Made by a program: the position numbers and the translations under genes. A stretch of DNA of 64,000 nt from Micromonospora halotolerans. GTDB taxonomy: Bacteria > Actinomycetota > Actinomycetes > Mycobacteriales > Micromonosporaceae. The notes beneath the pieces were generated by a model that was not told the DNA's origin, did no database searches, and saw only the letters and a program-made list of their open reading frames with translations. Below, in pieces: positions 49,880 through 58,253 of this stretch (position 1 is the first letter of the stretch; every line of letters begins with the position of its first letter). The DNA is taken from contig NZ_CP134876.1 of assembly GCF_032108445.1 (NCBI RefSeq), forward strand, positions 5,208,001 to 5,272,000, written 5' to 3'.

Positions 49880-50003
49880 GGTCCACCCGGTCGGGGGCGA
49901 CCACCGGCGTACCGAGGTCGAGCGCGCAGGTGGAGATCATCGGCGGGGTGCCGCCCCTAGCGTCGGAAGGGTCTTCAGGAACCTGCCCGACAGGAGCACC
50001 ACG

Positions 50004-50768
50004 TTGTCCGCAACCACCACCACCGGCGTCGCCGTCACCGCCCGTGAGCTGCGCAAGGAGTACGGCGCCGGCCCGCACCGGGTCGTCGCGCTCGACGGCG
50101 TCGACCTCGATCTGGCCGCCGCCCGGTTCACCGCCGTGATGGGTCCGTCCGGCTCCGGCAAGTCCACCCTGCTGCACTGCCTCGCCGGCCTGGACCGGCC
50201 ATCCGCCGGCAGCGTGCGCATCGGCGACGCCGACCTCGCCCGCCTGGACGACCGCCGGCTGACCCGGCTGCGCCGGGACCGGATCGGCTTCGTCTTCCAG
50301 AAGTTCAACCTGCTGCCCACCCTCACCGCCGAGGAGAACATCGTGCTGCCGCTGGCCATCGCCGGCCGGCGGCCCGACCCGGAGTGGCTGCGCCAGGTGG
50401 TGACCGCGGTCGGCCTCGCCGACCGTCTCCGCCACCGGCCCGCCGAGCTCTCCGGCGGCCAGCAGCAGCGGGTCGCCGTGGCCCGGGCCCTGGTCACCCG
50501 GCCGTGGGTGATCTTCGCCGACGAACCCACCGGCAACCTGGACTCGCGTTCCGGCGCGGAGGTGCTGCGGCTGCTCCGCGAGGCGGTGGACACGCTCGGC
50601 CAGACCGTGGTCATGGTGACCCACGACCCGAAGGCCGCCGCCCACGCCGACCGGGTGGTCTTCCTCGCCGACGGGCGGCTGGTCGACGAGCTGCACGCCC
50701 CGACCGCCGGTGAGGTCCTCGACGCGCTCACCCGGCTCGAGGCCGGCGCGCCGGCGGCGGGGCGGTGA
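50004..50768 (+). CDS. ABC transporter ATP-binding protein (MacB/LolD type)
   Basis: A 254-residue ATPase: Walker A GPSGSGKST (residues 47-55), Q-loop FVFQKFNLLPTLTAEEN, signature LSGGQQQRVAVARAL, Walker B VIFADEPTGNLDS and H-loop VTHD. The 'DEPTGNLD' and FNLLPTLT patterns are those of the FtsX-permease-coupled class, which moves lipids, peptides or signals without classic substrate translocation. The start is TTG with an AGGAG site. It overlaps the permease start by 4 nt and forms an operon with the two-component genes upstream, or is controlled by them. Confidence 0.9.
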   Translation: MSATTTTGVAVTARELRKEYGAGPHRVVALDGVDLDLAAARFTAVMGPSGSGKSTLLHCLAGLDRPSAGSVRIGDADLARLDDRRLTRLRRDRIGFVFQKFNLLPTLTAEENIVLPLAIAGRRPDPEWLRQVVTAVGLADRLRHRPAELSGGQQQRVAVARALVTRPWVIFADEPTGNLDSRSGAEVLRLLREAVDTLGQTVVMVTHDPKAAAHADRVVFLADGRLVDELHAPTAGEVLDALTRLEAGAPAAGR

Positions 50769-53254
50769 CCGGGATGCTGCGCCTGACCCTGCGTCAGATC
50801 CGCGCCGACGGGCTGCGCCTGCTGCTCTCCTCGCTGGCGATCGTCCTCGGCGTCGCCTTCGTGGCCGGCACCCTGATGCTCACCGACGGCATGCGCGCCG
50901 GGGCCTACGAGCGGGCCGGCGCCTTCGACCGGCACACCGATCTGGCCGCGTACGCCGGCACGACCCCGCTGCCGCCGTCCCTGGTCGACCGGGTGCGCGC
51001 GGTCGACGGGGTGGCCGCCGCCGAGGGGGAGCTGACCGGCACCGCCGGGGTGGTGGGCGCCGACGGGCGGCCGGTGCTCGGCTACGCCGTGCTCGCCGCG
51101 ATCCCCACCGACCCGGCCCTCCAGTCGTACGACGTCGTGGCCGGGCGGCTGCCGCAGCGGACCGGCGAGCTGGTGCTCGACGAGGAGACCGTCGCCGACC
51201 AGCACTTCGCCCTCGGCAGCCCGGTGCGGGTCGGCGGGAACGGCGGGCCGGCCCGCCCGTACACGCTGGTCGGCACCGTCGACGTGGCCGGCAGCTCGCG
51301 CGACGTCGGCGGCCCGTTCATCGGCCTGGCCGGCCCGGACGCCCTCGCCGTGGGCGGGGAGCGTGGCTACGGCCGGATCATGGTGGCCGCGCGGCCCGGG
51401 GTGGACCGGGCGGCGCTCGCCGACCGGGTACGCGCGGCGGTCGGGCCGGCGGTCGCCGTGCGGGACCGCGCGGCGATCCTCGACGAGGCCGTCGCCGACG
51501 CGGTCCGCGACCGGCGGCAGTTCGAGCTGTTCCTGGGCACCTTCGCGGCGGTGGCGGTGGTGGTCGCCGGCTTCGTGATCGCCAACACCTTTGCCATCGT
51601 GCTCGCCCAGCGGTCCCGGCGGACCGCGCTGCTGCGGCTGGTCGGCGCCACCCGGGGGCAGGTCTACCGGGCCGCCCTCGGCGAGGCGGCGCTGACCGGG
51701 CTGCTCGCCTCGGCGGCCGGGGTGCTGGCCGGGGTGGGCCTGGCCGCGGGCCTCGGCGCGCTGCTGTCCACCCTCGACGCGCCGGTCGGCGACGTGGTCA
51801 CCGTCACGGCCCGGACGGTGCTGCTCTCCCTCGGGCTCGGGACGCTGCTGACCCTGGTGGCCGCCGCCGTGCCGTCCTGGCAGGGCACCCGGGTCGCGCC
51901 GGTGGCCGCCCTGACCGACGCCGCCGTGCAGCCCGCCGGCCGGGCCGGCCGGGTCCGGCTCGTGGCCGGAGCGCTGGTCCTCGCCGCCGGGGTGGCCGCC
52001 CTGGTCGGCGCCGGAGCCCTCGGCCAGGTGCCGCTGGTCGCCGCCGGCGGGGTGCTGGCCTTCCTGGGCATCGTGCTGTTCGGCCCGGTGCTGGTGCCGG
52101 CCCTGGTCCGGCTGCTCGGCCTGCCGGCCCGCCGGCTGCTCGGCGTTCCGGCCGCGCTGGCCGTGGCGAACGCCGTGCGCAACCCGCGCCGGGTCGCGGC
52201 CACCGCCACCGCGATGGTCATCGGCATCGGTCTGGTCTCCGCGTTCGTGGTCGGCGCGGGCAGCGCGAAGGCGGGCATCGAGCGCGCCGTGGACGCGGAG
52301 ATCGGGGTGGACTTCGTGGTCACCGGGATCGGCGGGGACCTGCCGGCGCCGCTGGCCGGGGAACTGGCCGCCCGGCCCGAGCTGGGCGTGGTGCACGAGC
52401 AGCGCAGCCGGGTCGTCGACGGGATCGAGGTGCGCGCCGCCCACCCGGCGCTGGTCCGGCGGACGCTGTCCGCCGTGGACGCCGGTGACCCGGCCGCCCT
52501 CGGTCCGGGCACGGTGCTGGTGCACCGGGAGCTGGCCGCGGCCCGCGGCTGGTCCGTGGGCAGCAGCGTCCCGCTCGCCGGCCGCTCGTTCCGGGTCGCC
52601 GCCGTGGTGGCCGACGACACCCCGGCCCTGGCCGGCAGCCCCGTGCCCGCCGGGCACGTGGTGGACGTCGCCGACGCCGACTTCGCCCGCCTCTTCCCGG
52701 CCGAGCGCGGCCACCTGGCCGAGGTGGACCCCGCCGACGGGGTGTCCACCGACGTCGCGCGGGCCGCCATGGAGTCGGTGCTCACCCGCTATCCGACGGT
52801 CAACCTGCTGGACCAGGCGGCCTACAAGAAGATGCTCACCGGCACGGTGGACCTGGTGCTCGGCTTCGTCACCGCGCTGCTCGGCCTGGCCGTGGTGATC
52901 GCGCTGGTCGGCGTGGCGAACACGCTCACCCTGTCGGTGGTGGAGCGGACCCGGGAGAACGCGGTGCTGCGCGCCGTGGGCCTGACCCGCGGCGGGATGC
53001 GGGCGGTGCTCGCCGTCGAGGCGGTGCTCACCGCGCTGGTCGGCACGCTGCTCGGCGTCGCCCTGGGCACCGGGGTGGCCGCCGGCGGGATGGCCGTGCT
53101 GGCCCGCATCGGCGGGGATTTCACCCTGGTGCTGCCGTGGGGGCGGCTCGGCCTGATCGTCGCGGTGGCGGTGGTCGCCGCGCTGGCCGCCTCGATCCTG
53201 CCGGCCCGGCGGGCGCTGTCCCGACCGGTGGTGGCGGCCCTCGGCGCGGAGTGA
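50765..53254 (+). CDS. FtsX-like ABC transporter permease
   Basis: An 829-residue permease. An N-terminal membrane helix (LLLSSLAIVLGVAFVAGTLML) is followed by a large extracytoplasmic MacB-PCD-like domain, then two FtsX domains: first around residues 260-385 (FAAVAVVVAGFVIANTFAIVLAQRSRRTALLRLVGATRGQVYRA) and second near the C-terminus (VVIALVGVANTLTLSVVERTRENAVLRAVGLTRGGMRAV), ending LPARRALSRPVVAAL. The duplicated 'RLVGATRGQ' and 'RAVGLTRGG' coupling motifs are typical. Often a resistance or cell-envelope exporter next to NarL-type systems; the substrate is unknown. GTG start overlaps the ATPase stop. Confidence 0.9.
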   Translation: MTGMLRLTLRQIRADGLRLLLSSLAIVLGVAFVAGTLMLTDGMRAGAYERAGAFDRHTDLAAYAGTTPLPPSLVDRVRAVDGVAAAEGELTGTAGVVGADGRPVLGYAVLAAIPTDPALQSYDVVAGRLPQRTGELVLDEETVADQHFALGSPVRVGGNGGPARPYTLVGTVDVAGSSRDVGGPFIGLAGPDALAVGGERGYGRIMVAARPGVDRAALADRVRAAVGPAVAVRDRAAILDEAVADAVRDRRQFELFLGTFAAVAVVVAGFVIANTFAIVLAQRSRRTALLRLVGATRGQVYRAALGEAALTGLLASAAGVLAGVGLAAGLGALLSTLDAPVGDVVTVTARTVLLSLGLGTLLTLVAAAVPSWQGTRVAPVAALTDAAVQPAGRAGRVRLVAGALVLAAGVAALVGAGALGQVPLVAAGGVLAFLGIVLFGPVLVPALVRLLGLPARRLLGVPAALAVANAVRNPRRVAATATAMVIGIGLVSAFVVGAGSAKAGIERAVDAEIGVDFVVTGIGGDLPAPLAGELAARPELGVVHEQRSRVVDGIEVRAAHPALVRRTLSAVDAGDPAALGPGTVLVHRELAAARGWSVGSSVPLAGRSFRVAAVVADDTPALAGSPVPAGHVVDVADADFARLFPAERGHLAEVDPADGVSTDVARAAMESVLTRYPTVNLLDQAAYKKMLTGTVDLVLGFVTALLGLAVVIALVGVANTLTLSVVERTRENAVLRAVGLTRGGMRAVLAVEAVLTALVGTLLGVALGTGVAAGGMAVLARIGGDFTLVLPWGRLGLIVAVAVVAALAASILPARRALSRPVVAALGAE

Positions 53255-53269
53255 GCGCCGGGCGCCCGA

Positions 53270-53320
53270 GAGTCGGCCGAGCCGGTCCCGCGACAGCCGC
53301 GGGGCCGGCTCGGCCGACTC
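53270..53320. terminator. Long bidirectional hairpin
   Basis: GAGTCGGCCGAGCCGG and its exact complement form 16-bp outer arms; CCCGCG/CGCGGG extends the stem inside. It sits between the permease stop (53254) and the convergent kinase stop (53364). Confidence 0.8.
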
Positions 53321-53363
53321 CGGGTGCCGCCGGGTCGGGCGTTACGGTCCTGGTGCCGTTGGG

Positions 53364-54764
53364 TCAGCGGCGCGACGCCGGCTGCGCCCCGCCGCCCTCG
53401 CCCCCGCCGTCGCCACCGTCCGGAGGGGCGGTCGTGGTCGACGTCGTCTCGGTCGGCGCCGTGGTTTCCACCGGCGGCGAGCTGGTGGTCGGGGCCGTGC
53501 TCGGCGCGGTCGGCAGGGTCGACGGGACGCCGGACGGGCTCGGCTGGGCCGATCCGCTCGCGGAGGGGCTCGGGCTCGCCGAGCCGGAGGTCGACGGCCG
53601 GCCGGTGGGGCCCACCGGGCGGTAGCTGTGGCCGCCCTCGTCCGTCGGCGGCCCGTCGGTGACCGCGACGTCCGCGACCGAGTTGCTCGGGGCGATCGCC
53701 GGCGCGGTCGTGTCGAGCCGGGTGGCCGGAGCATCGGCATTCTTCGCCGCGCCCAGGGCCGCGCCCAGCGCGGTCAGCGCCACCAGCACCGCGGCCGCCG
53801 CACCGACCAGCGTGCCGCGCCGGCGCGGCCGGCGGGCCGGGGCCACCAGGGCGCCCGGCGTGGCGGCCAGGTCGTCCCGGGTGTGGCTCGACCCGGTGGC
53901 GCCGCGCAGCGTCACCGGCACCATGGCGGTGGGCGACTCGGAGCCGGCCGCGCGGGCCGCCTCGGCCATCGCGGCGGCAGTGGGGAAGCGGTCCGCCGGG
54001 TCCTTGGCCAGGGCCCGGGCCACCAGGTCCCGCACCGGCTGCGGGATGTCCTCCGGCAGCTCCGGCGGCTCGTCGTCGAGGTGCCGGACGGCCACCTGCA
54101 GCGGGTTGTCCCCGGTGAACGGCGGGCTCCCGGTGAGGCAGCAGTAGGCCACCGCGCCAAGTGCGTAGACGTCGGTGGCGCCGGAGACCGGCCGCCCGGC
54201 GGCCTGCTCGGGAGCCATGTAGAGGGCGGTGCCGGGCACCGCGTTGGTGCTGGTGATGCTGGTCACGTTTGTCGACCGGGCGACCCCGAAGTCGACCAGG
54301 ACCACGGTCCCGTCGTCCTGCACGAGCAGGTTGCTCGGCTTCACGTCGCGGTGAACGATGCCCCGGGCGTGCGCCCCGTGCAGGGCCTGGGCCACCTGCG
54401 CCACGATCGACATGGTCTCGCCGACCCCGAGCTGCCCGGCGGCCTCGATGCGCCGGGAGAGGGGCTCGCCCGCCACGAACTCCATGACCAGGTAGTCGGC
54501 CCGGCTCCCGTCGGGCAGCTCGTCCTCCCCGCAGTCGAAGACCTGGACCACGCCCGGGTGGCGCAGCGAGGCCATGATCCGTGCCTCGGAGCGGAAGCGG
54601 GCGATGAAGTCGGGATCGGAGACCAGCGCGGGCAGCAGGACCTTCACCGCGACCGGACGGCCGAGCACCAGGTCCGTGGCACGCCAGACGTCGCCCATGC
54701 CGCCGGTGGCGACACGGTCATCAAGGCGGTACCGACCGCTGAGTACGACGTCGGAAGTCAACAC
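53364..54764 (-). CDS. Membrane Ser/Thr protein kinase (PknB-type)
   Basis: A 466-residue kinase. The catalytic domain covers about residues 10-265: ATGGMGDVWRA glycine loop, VAVKVLLP lysine, HRDVKPSNLL catalytic loop, VDFGVARS DFG motif and GTALYMAPEQAAG. A short linker, one membrane helix (about residues 315-340, LVGAAAAVLVALTALGAALG) and a Thr/Pro/Ser-rich extracytoplasmic tail without PASTA repeats follow. It is thus a sensor-like kinase with an unknown ligand. GTG start, then Leu-Thr-Ser. No phosphatase partner is adjacent; the nearest PP2C-like gene is 29 kb away. Divergent from the sigma factor gene. Confidence 0.9.
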   Translation of the reverse strand: MLTSDVVLSGRYRLDDRVATGGMGDVWRATDLVLGRPVAVKVLLPALVSDPDFIARFRSEARIMASLRHPGVVQVFDCGEDELPDGSRADYLVMEFVAGEPLSRRIEAAGQLGVGETMSIVAQVAQALHGAHARGIVHRDVKPSNLLVQDDGTVVLVDFGVARSTNVTSITSTNAVPGTALYMAPEQAAGRPVSGATDVYALGAVAYCCLTGSPPFTGDNPLQVAVRHLDDEPPELPEDIPQPVRDLVARALAKDPADRFPTAAAMAEAARAAGSESPTAMVPVTLRGATGSSHTRDDLAATPGALVAPARRPRRRGTLVGAAAAVLVALTALGAALGAAKNADAPATRLDTTAPAIAPSNSVADVAVTDGPPTDEGGHSYRPVGPTGRPSTSGSASPSPSASGSAQPSPSGVPSTLPTAPSTAPTTSSPPVETTAPTETTSTTTAPPDGGDGGGEGGGAQPASRR

Positions 54765-55067
54765 GTCAATACCGTACCCAGAGTGGCCGCGGAGTATTTC
54801 CCGCGATATCTCCCGTCACGACCGGCGGGCGGCCGGAGGCGTCTGGGCCGAACGGTCAGGCGGGCCCGCGCCGATCGGCTGACCGTGACGAATCGCGTAC
54901 GATCGGGCAGGAAAATGTGCCCGGAGGTTCGGGTGTCCGGCTCCGACCTGGTGTTTCGTCCCGATTCACCGACCCCGCAGCGCGCGACGGCTGGCATTCG
55001 TTACGCCGACGCGCCGTCCCGAGCCGTAGACAAATATCACTCTTTCCCCTGCGGGTGGCACCTTGTC

Positions 55068-55092
55068 GAACCCGCCGGCCGCTCCTAGCGTT
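55068..55092 (+). promoter_or_regulatory. Possible ECF-type promoter before the sigma factor gene
   Basis: GAAC and CGTT are separated by 17 nt, the same geometry as at 21926-21952, in the spacer upstream of the sigma factor. It would allow autoregulation; a TAGCGT box overlaps the same site and could instead be a house-keeping -10. Confidence 0.35.
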
Positions 55093-55325
55093 GGCCCGGC
55101 TCCCGGCCGCCCCACGCCGCCGGTACGGTATGTCCGCCGACGGCCGTCCTCACTCCCGGCGGTGTCCATACGCGCGCCCGCACCCGCCCGGTGCCGGCGC
55201 CGATCAGGCCAGCGGGGGGCTGATGGTGCGGGTGGAGGTCCGGTCGACCGATCGGGCGGGCGTCGGGCACGCCGGCACCGGTGGCCGCCGGCGCGGGCAG
55301 TCGGCACGGCGGGAACGGCGGATTC

Positions 55326-55967
55326 ATGACCGGTGAGCTGAGCGAGGCGGTCGCCGGCGCGCAGGCGGGCGACGAGGAGGCGTTCCGCTTCCTCTACCGC
55401 AGCCTGCAGCCCGGCCTGCTGCGCTACCTCACCGCCCTGGTCGGCGCCGACGCCGAGGACGTGGCCTCGGAGACGTGGCTGCAGATCTCCCGCGACCTGC
55501 CCCGCTTCACCGGCGGCGAGTTCCGCGCCTGGACCGTCACGATCGCCCGCAACCGGGCCATGGACCACCTGCGCCGGCAGCGCCGGCGGCCCGCCCTGCC
55601 GGTGCCCGTTCAGGCACTCAGCGAGCTGGCCGGGGACGCGGACACCGCCGAGCGGGCCGGCGAGACCATCGGCACCGAGAGTGCCCTCGCGCTGATCGCC
55701 AGCCTGCCGCCCCGTGAGGCGGAAGCGGTGCTGCTGCGGGCCGTGATCGGGCTTGACGCGGAGACCGCCGGCCGGGTGCTCGGGCGGCGGGCCGGCGCGG
55801 TGCGCACCGCCGCGCACCGGGGGCTGCGGCGCCTGGCCGGGCTGCTGGAGCGCGCCGACCAGGATCAACCGGCGGACCGGGCCGGGGAAGCGACGCCGCC
55901 CCGCGCCCGTGACGGCCGGGGGCGGCAGGCGCCGCAGGCGCCCAAGGCCGAGCCGGCGGACGGTTGA
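55326..55967 (+). CDS. ECF RNA polymerase sigma factor
   Basis: A 213-residue sigma-70 family protein with region 2 (GDEEAFRFLYRSLQPGLLRYLTALVGADAEDVASETWLQISRDLPRF... FRAWTVTIARNRAMDHLRRQRRRP) and region 4 (IASLPPREAEAVLLRAVIGLDAETAGRVLGRRAGAVRTAAHRGLRRL). The C-terminal tail of about 35 residues (Ala/Pro/Gln-rich) is unusual. It is 16 nt upstream of a membrane protein gene that takes the position of an anti-sigma factor. Regulon unknown. Confidence 0.88.
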   Translation: MTGELSEAVAGAQAGDEEAFRFLYRSLQPGLLRYLTALVGADAEDVASETWLQISRDLPRFTGGEFRAWTVTIARNRAMDHLRRQRRRPALPVPVQALSELAGDADTAERAGETIGTESALALIASLPPREAEAVLLRAVIGLDAETAGRVLGRRAGAVRTAAHRGLRRLAGLLERADQDQPADRAGEATPPRARDGRGRQAPQAPKAEPADG

Positions 55968-55983
55968 CGTGGAGGGAAACGGG

Positions 55984-56784
55984 ATGAGTTCTGGCCGGTC
56001 CGACTGGCCCGCCGACCGGGCGGAGTCGGAGCGCCTCCTCGACGCGGCCCGTGCCGCGGCGCCTCCGGCGGCGCCGGCCGACCGGCTGGCGCACCTGCTC
56101 GCCGCGGCTGCCGCCCCGGGCACCGCGGCCGAACTGGCCGGCGAGGAGCAGGCGCTCGCCGCGTTCCGTGCCGCCCGGGCCAACCCGGCCCCGGCCGCGG
56201 CGCCGCCGCGCCACCGCTTCCGGGTCGGCGCCGTCCTGGCCGGGCTCGCCGCCACCGCGACCGCCGGGGTCGCCTTCGCCGCGGTGACCATCGACCGGGC
56301 CCGGGAGCCGGCGCCGCCGCCCGCCCCGACCACGCCGGGCGGGAGCACCGGCGGCGCGAGCGACCCGGGTTCCGCGACGCCCTCCGGGGGCGCCACCCCG
56401 ACCGGCGGGGCCTCCGGCGGCGTCCCGTCCACCGCCCCGACGCCCGGCGGGTCCGGCAAGCCGGCGAGCGCCGGGCAATTCGCCGGGCAGTGCCGGGCCT
56501 ACCTGGCCAAGTCCGACCAGCAGCGGGCCACGGCGCTGGAGAGCCCCGGCTTCGCCGATCTGGTGACCGCGGCCGGCGGCGCCGACCGGGTGGAGAGCTA
56601 CTGCCTGGCGCTGGTGCCGGAGAAGTCCCCGGAGCCGAAGTCGACGCCGACGTCGGAGCCGAGGCCGAAGTCGACGCCAAAATCGGAGCCGAAGTCGACG
56701 CCAAAGTCGGAGCCGACGCCGAAGTCGACGCCGAAGCGGACGACCGGGCCGAGATCCGAGCGCGGGTCGACGGCGAGGCCGTAG
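55984..56784 (+). CDS. Single-pass membrane protein, possible anti-sigma factor
   Basis: A 266-residue protein with a cytoplasmic helical N-terminus (ESERLLDAARAAAPPAAPADRLAHLLAAAAAP... EEQALAAFRAARAN), one membrane helix (about residues 80-102, RVGAVLAGLAATATAGVAFAAVTI), a Gly/Thr/Pro linker, a folded region (GQCRAYLAKSDQQRATALESPGFADLVTAAGGADRVESYCLAL) with two Cys, and a (K/E)-S-T-P-type repeat tail. The layout is that of an anti-sigma factor or a sigma-linked sensor, but no zinc-binding anti-sigma motif (HxxxCxxC) is present. Same operon as the sigma factor; RBS GTGGAGGGAA. Confidence 0.65.
   Translation: MSSGRSDWPADRAESERLLDAARAAAPPAAPADRLAHLLAAAAAPGTAAELAGEEQALAAFRAARANPAPAAAPPRHRFRVGAVLAGLAATATAGVAFAAVTIDRAREPAPPPAPTTPGGSTGGASDPGSATPSGGATPTGGASGGVPSTAPTPGGSGKPASAGQFAGQCRAYLAKSDQQRATALESPGFADLVTAAGGADRVESYCLALVPEKSPEPKSTPTSEPRPKSTPKSEPKSTPKSEPTPKSTPKRTTGPRSERGSTARP
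56629..56750 (+). repeat. GCCGAAGTCGACG-type repeats encoding a PKSTP tail
   Basis: Imperfect repeats of about 12-18 bp (GAGCCGAAGTCGACGCC and variants) encode a PKSTPKSEP tail of lysine, serine, threonine and proline. Low complexity; length may vary between strains. Confidence 0.75.
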
Positions 56785-57017
56785 TCCCCGACCGGCGCGC
56801 GGGACGCGGTGCCGGCCGTGCCCGCCGCGTCGCCCCGCCGTCCGGACGGCCCGGCGCCGCCCACGCCGCAACCGGATTCCGGACAAAAATTCATCTCCCC
56901 GGGCGCGCGGATTCCGTCTGCTAGACAGAAGATGGTGGGACCCGCCGACGCTCGGCCGCCACGGCACGGGCGCCGGCCGACAGCGTCGTCGCCCACCCCG
57001 GGGAGAGGAGCCGTCTC

Positions 57018-58253
57018 TTGGTGATGTCGCCGGAGCTGGACCGGACCACCGTGCTGGGGGACGAGGCGGCGGCCCGCGGGCACCTCGCCAGGATCTGCTT
57101 CAAGACCGGGCCACCCAGCCTGACCGGCGTCGAGCTGGAATGGACGGTGCACGACGCTGCGGACCCGACCCGCCCGGTCGACCGCGAGCGACTGCGCCGG
57201 GCGTTGGGACGGCACAGCCCCGTCACCCTCGACCCCACCAGCCCGGCCGCCGGGCTCCGGCGCGGTGGCACCGTGACCGTGGAGCCGGGCGGGCAGGTGG
57301 AGATCTCCTCCGCGCCGCGACCGTCGGTCGCCGCGCTCATCCTGGCCACCGAGGCCGACCTCGCCGAGTTGCGGGCCCTCCTGGACGCCGCCGGCCTCGT
57401 CCTGGGCCGCACCGGCATGGACCCCTGGCGCCCCCCGAGCCCCGTCGTGGACACGCCGCGCTACCGGGCCATGCGCGCCGTCTTCGACCGGCACGGGTCG
57501 GCCGGCCGGGCGATGATGTACAGCACCGCCGGGCTCCAGGTCTGCCTGGACGCGGGCGACCCGGACCGGCTGGCCGAGCGGTGGGCCGCCGCGCACGCCG
57601 TCGGGCCGCCGCTGCTGGCCGCCTTCGCCACCGCCGACCGGCACGCCGGACGCTCCACCGGCTGGGCCTCCACCCGGATGGCCGCCTGGCTGGCCATCGA
57701 CCCGGCGCGCACCCGACCGGTCTGGTCACCGGCCCGCGCCCACCTCGACCCGCTCGCCGCCTGGACCGAGTACGCGCTCGCCGCGCCGCTGCTCTGCGTG
57801 CGCGACGACGGTCCGGATTGGACGCCGCCGCCGGGCGTCACCTTCGCCGACTGGCTGGCCGGGGCGCTGCCGCGCCCGCCGACCGCCGACGACCTGGAAT
57901 ACCACCTCAGCACGCTCTTCCCGCCGGTCCGCCCGCGCGGCTACCTGGAGGTCCGCTACCTGGACGCCCAGCCCGGTCGGGAGTGGACCGTGCCGCTGGC
58001 GGTGCTGGCGGCGCTCTTCGCCGACCCCGCCACCACCCGCGACGCCCTCGCCGTCGCCGCCCCGGTCGCCGGCGAATGGGTCGCGGCGGCCCGGCGCGGG
58101 CTGGCCGAGCGACCGCTGGCGACCGCCGCGGCGGCCCTGTTCGACCTGGCCCTGGCGGCCCTGCCCCGGCTGGAGCTGCCGGCCGGGATCCACGACGAGA
58201 CGAGCCGAGCGATCCGGCGGCGCCGCGCCGCCGCGGAGAGGGGACACCGGTGA
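57018..58253 (+). CDS. egtA: Ergothioneine biosynthesis glutamate-cysteine ligase EgtA
   Basis: A 411-residue member of the glutamate-cysteine ligase 2-type family. GVELEWTVHDA near the N-terminus, PGGQVEISSAPRPS and GRTGMDPWRPP... PRYRAM are family blocks; MYSTAGLQVCLDAG and YLEVRYLDAQPG line the active site. It makes gamma-glutamylcysteine, the sulfur donor for the EgtB step. Context makes the assignment firm: egtB follows with a GTGA overlap and egtC, egtD come next. GTG start 57018, with GGGGAGAGGAGCC upstream. Confidence 0.9.
   Translation: MVMSPELDRTTVLGDEAAARGHLARICFKTGPPSLTGVELEWTVHDAADPTRPVDRERLRRALGRHSPVTLDPTSPAAGLRRGGTVTVEPGGQVEISSAPRPSVAALILATEADLAELRALLDAAGLVLGRTGMDPWRPPSPVVDTPRYRAMRAVFDRHGSAGRAMMYSTAGLQVCLDAGDPDRLAERWAAAHAVGPPLLAAFATADRHAGRSTGWASTRMAAWLAIDPARTRPVWSPARAHLDPLAAWTEYALAAPLLCVRDDGPDWTPPPGVTFADWLAGALPRPPTADDLEYHLSTLFPPVRPRGYLEVRYLDAQPGREWTVPLAVLAALFADPATTRDALAVAAPVAGEWVAAARRGLAERPLATAAAALFDLALAALPRLELPAGIHDETSRAIRRRRAAAERGHR

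Noticed and set aside
49937..52714. 925-codon minus-strand frame opposite the ABC transporter
   Set aside because: Antisense to two genes with full ABC motifs; composition (Gly/His/Arg/Pro) marks it as a shadow.
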